Assembly: GCA_047606565.1 (NCBI GenBank)
Contig: JASGEH010000098.1
Location: 1-55,511, forward strand
Reading direction: 5' to 3'
DNA: 55,511 nucleotides
Source of the DNA: Comamonas_F sp047606565
GTDB lineage: Bacteria > Pseudomonadota > Gammaproteobacteria > Burkholderiales > Burkholderiaceae_C
Part shown: positions 53,484 to 55,511 of the stretch, piece by piece
Layout: the number at the start of each line of letters is the position of its first letter
How positions within the stretch are numbered: position 1 is the stretch's first letter
Notes under the pieces: generated by a model
What the model was told of the DNA's origin: nothing
The model's input: the letters and a program-made list of their open reading frames with translations, nothing else
Databases searched by the model: none
Position numbers and translations under genes: made by a program

Positions 53484-53657
53484 CTAGCTGATCGCGCTTA
53501 TGCCCAGGATGGCCAGCACGACCATGGCCACGGCCACGATCAGGAACAGGAAGAACAGGATCTTGGCGATACCGGCCGCGCCAGCGGCGATGCCGCTGAA
53601 GCCCAGGCCCCCGGCGATCAGGGCGATGACGGCGAAGATGATGGCGTACTTGAGCAT
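53484..53657 (-). CDS. DUF1328 small membrane protein, second copy
   Basis: A 57-residue hydrophobic protein: MLKYAIIFAVIALIAGGLGF, then SGIAAGAAGIAKILFFLFLI and a valine-rich second helix. Two predicted transmembrane segments and the GFSGIAAGAAGIAK linker match DUF1328; compare the copy at 5457-5618 with GFGGIAAGAVGIAK. An AAGGAG ribosome-binding site precedes the ATG (53657). It is a lone gene between a REP-like palindrome and mobA. Function unknown. Confidence 0.88.
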   Translation of the reverse strand: MLKYAIIFAVIALIAGGLGFSGIAAGAAGIAKILFFLFLIVAVAMVVLAILGISAIS

Positions 53658-53796
53658 GGTGAACTCCTTTTTTCGTCGGCCAGCGTCACAGGCAACCCTG
53701 GCAGCGCTTTCAGCTTAAGCGGCGGGCTGGGCGGCGGCGCTAGGCTGAGTGGCTCCCGTGGCGTAGGACAAGCCAGCCCGGCTGAGTGGGCGGCTT

Positions 53797-54483
53797 TCAA
53801 TCAGGCCGGTGCGCCGTCGCAGCCGCCGCGTCCAGATCGGCCCGGGTGTTGAGGTTGGCGAAGGCCTGCGCGTCGTCGAAAGCCACCACCGCGTGCGGCA
53901 GGGTTTCGACCCAGCGCATCACCTTGCGCTCGCCGCCGGCCAGGTAGGCTGCCAGTGCGTCGTGCAGGCCGGTGTGGACCTGCGCCATGGTGGGGTGGTG
54001 GCGCCATGCGCCGTGGGCGTCGCGCGTGGCGGGAATGGCCAGGCCCGCGTCGTCGGGGCCGTCCGCCAGGGCACCGCGCAGCCGCGCGACGAGGTCGGCC
54101 GGGAAGAAGGGCGTGTCGCAGGCCACCAGTTGCACCCAGGGCGTCGGGCTGCGGCGCAGCGCGGTCAGCAGGCCGGCCAGCGGACCCGCGTGCACCGGCG
54201 CGAGCGGGTCGAAGCCGTCGTCGGGCCAGACCTCGGGGCAGACCTCGGGCAAGAGCGCCCGGTAGCGTTCGAGGTTGCGGTTGGCATTGATCGCCACCCG
54301 CCCCGTCTGGCGTGCCAGGCGCCGCAGCACGATGCGCGCCAGCGGCTCGCCGTGCAGCAATTGCAGGCCCTTGTCGGCGCCGCCCAGGCGCAGGCCCTGG
54401 CCGCCGGCCAGCACCACGCCGGTCACGTCGGTCACGTTGGGGTGGGGGATGGCGGATGGCTGGAGCGTGGGAAGGGGCGGCAT
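53797..54483 (-). CDS. mobA: Molybdenum cofactor guanylyltransferase
   Basis: A 228-residue enzyme that attaches GMP to molybdopterin to form the bis-MGD cofactor. The nucleotide-binding motif GVVLAGGQGLRLGGADKGLQ is near residue 24, with INANRNLERY, GPLAGLLTAL and VACDTPFFPADLV further on. ATG at 54483 is used because the alternative longer frame upstream has no family similarity. No other moa or mob gene is nearby, and it lies 9 kb from the modAB locus. Confidence 0.92.
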   Translation of the reverse strand: MPPLPTLQPSAIPHPNVTDVTGVVLAGGQGLRLGGADKGLQLLHGEPLARIVLRRLARQTGRVAINANRNLERYRALLPEVCPEVWPDDGFDPLAPVHAGPLAGLLTALRRSPTPWVQLVACDTPFFPADLVARLRGALADGPDDAGLAIPATRDAHGAWRHHPTMAQVHTGLHDALAAYLAGGERKVMRWVETLPHAVVAFDDAQAFANLNTRADLDAAAATAHRPD

Positions 54484-54604
54484 GGGTGTCGTGGAGGCGG
54501 TCAGGGCTATCCGTTCTGCGCCCGGCACGTGGGTTGGCGAAAGTGTAAGGTGGGCGCAAAGTCCTGGCATCCAAAGAAGACCCTCACGCGCACCCACGTT
54601 CCCC

Positions 54605-55511
54605 ATGACCGCATCCTCCCTCGCATCGTCCCACCCCACGCCGGCCGACGGCGTGGCCCGCCCGGCGAACCGGCTGTCTGGCGTGGCGTTTTCCATGCTC
54701 GACCTGGTGCCGGTGCGCGACACCGGCACGGTCGCGCAGGCGCTGCAGCAGTCGCTGCAACTGGCGCGCCACGTCGAGGCGCTGGGCTTCACGCGCTACT
54801 GGCTGGCCGAGCACCACAACATGGACGGCATCGCCAGCTCGGCCACGGCGGTGCTGATCGGCCACATCGCCGGCGGCACGCAGCGCATCCGCGTCGGCTC
54901 GGGCGGCGTCATGCTGCCCAACCACGCGCCGCTGGTGGTGGCCGAGAACTTCGGCACGCTGGCCGAGCTGTACCCGGGCCGCATCGACCTCGGCCTGGGC
55001 CGCGCGCCCGGCACCGACCCGGAGACCACGCGCGCCCTGCGCCGCGATCGCCTGGGCGACGGCGATGACTTCCCGCAGAACGTGCAGGAATTGCAGATGC
55101 TGCTGGGCCCCGCGCAGCCCGGCCAGCGCGTGCTGGCGATGCCTGGCGTGGGCACCCGGGTGCCGATCTGGCTGCTGGGGTCCAGCCTGTTCTCGGCGCA
55201 ACTGGCGGCGCACCTGGGCCTGCCGTATGCATTCGCCTCGCACTTCGCGCCGCGCTTTCTGCTGCAGGCGGTTCGCCTGTACCGCGAGCTGTTCAAGCCC
55301 TCGCCCGCACTGGCGCGGCCCTATGTGATGGTGGGCGTGCCCGCCGTCGCCGCGCCCACCGACGAGGAGGCGCAGTGGCTGGCTACCAGCCTGCGCCAGC
55401 GCGTGCTGTCCATCGTGCGCGGCCAGCGCATCCGCATGCAGCCGCCCATCGACCCGCAGGCGCTCGACGAGGCCATGACGCCGCAGCAGGCCCAGGCGGT
55501 CGACAGCTTTC
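54605..55511 (+). CDS. Luciferase-like flavin-dependent monooxygenase (partial, runs off the window)
   Basis: The frame from ATG 54605 stays open to the end of the window (302 codons visible). Features of the LLM class are GVAFSMLDLVPVRDTGTVAQ, YWLAEHHNMDGIASSATAVL, GGVMLPNHAPLVVAENFGTL, YPGRIDLGLGRAPGTDPETT and WLLGSSLFSAQLAAHLGLPY. This resembles the YhbW-type single-subunit enzymes rather than LuxA. It uses FMNH2 and oxygen; the substrate is unknown. The C-terminus is not visible. Confidence 0.85.
   Translation, partial: MTASSLASSHPTPADGVARPANRLSGVAFSMLDLVPVRDTGTVAQALQQSLQLARHVEALGFTRYWLAEHHNMDGIASSATAVLIGHIAGGTQRIRVGSGGVMLPNHAPLVVAENFGTLAELYPGRIDLGLGRAPGTDPETTRALRRDRLGDGDDFPQNVQELQMLLGPAQPGQRVLAMPGVGTRVPIWLLGSSLFSAQLAAHLGLPYAFASHFAPRFLLQAVRLYRELFKPSPALARPYVMVGVPAVAAPTDEEAQWLATSLRQRVLSIVRGQRIRMQPPIDPQALDEAMTPQQAQAVDSF

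Overview
The window is a contiguous, GC-rich piece of chromosome from a betaproteobacterium, most likely a member of the Comamonadaceae (Burkholderiales). This is inferred from the tmRNA tag peptide ANDERFALAA, from Burkholderiales-type gene order (sdhCDAB-sdhE-gltA beside a GntR regulator, mdh and acnB; argJ, DUF815 ATPase, nudix, yacG, zapD, coaE, pilD; ftsY opposite an M16 peptidase pair, rsmD and coaD), and from the strong GC bias that opens long antisense frames. I see no prophage, insertion sequence, CRISPR array, tRNA or rRNA.

Layout. 0-3.3 kb: the tail of a membrane transporter, then a FecBCD-type iron-complex ABC importer. 3.4-8 kb: a SEC-C protein, a tandem repeat, and an envelope-stress-like group (BON lipoprotein, DUF883, DUF1328) beside a CHASE3 histidine kinase and a divergent LuxR-type response regulator. 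8-12.8 kb: arginine synthesis (DUF3579, argD, argF, argJ) with pth inserted. 12.8-17 kb: housekeeping genes. 17.2-19.1 kb: ubiG, a HAD phosphatase and tmRNA. 19.1-23.5 kb: an OmpR-type two-component system divergent from a TonB-dependent receptor. 23.5-27.4 kb: a nucleotide-binding-domain-only Hsp70, lysS and a cysteine-synthase-like gene. 27.5-39.5 kb: a TCA-cycle block (gltA, sdhE, sdhBADC, a GntR regulator, mdh, a trans-aconitate methyltransferase homologue, a CitE-like lyase, acnB). 39.6-46.1 kb: accessory genes (tag-YciI-TetR, LysR-EamA, a molybdate-type ModAB pair divergent from a short TrmO-like protein, a LysE exporter). 46.2-51.6 kb: ftsY, two M16 peptidases, rsmD, coaD. 51.6-55.5 kb: LysR/pirin, a second DUF1328 protein, mobA and the start of a luciferase-like monooxygenase.

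The most promising unexplained unit is at 43.3-45.4 kb: modA-modB without an ATPase gene, divergent from a stand-alone TrmO/UPF0066 domain protein. The shared intergenic region carries an inverted repeat with the architecture of a ModE operator. The TCA block is also notable because a 16-bp perfect palindrome sits between the GntR regulator and mdh, and a trans-aconitate methyltransferase homologue lies close to aconitase.

All calls come from reading the sequence and from knowledge of the families. No database search was run, and gene starts were chosen by motif position, spacing and ribosome-binding-site appearance.
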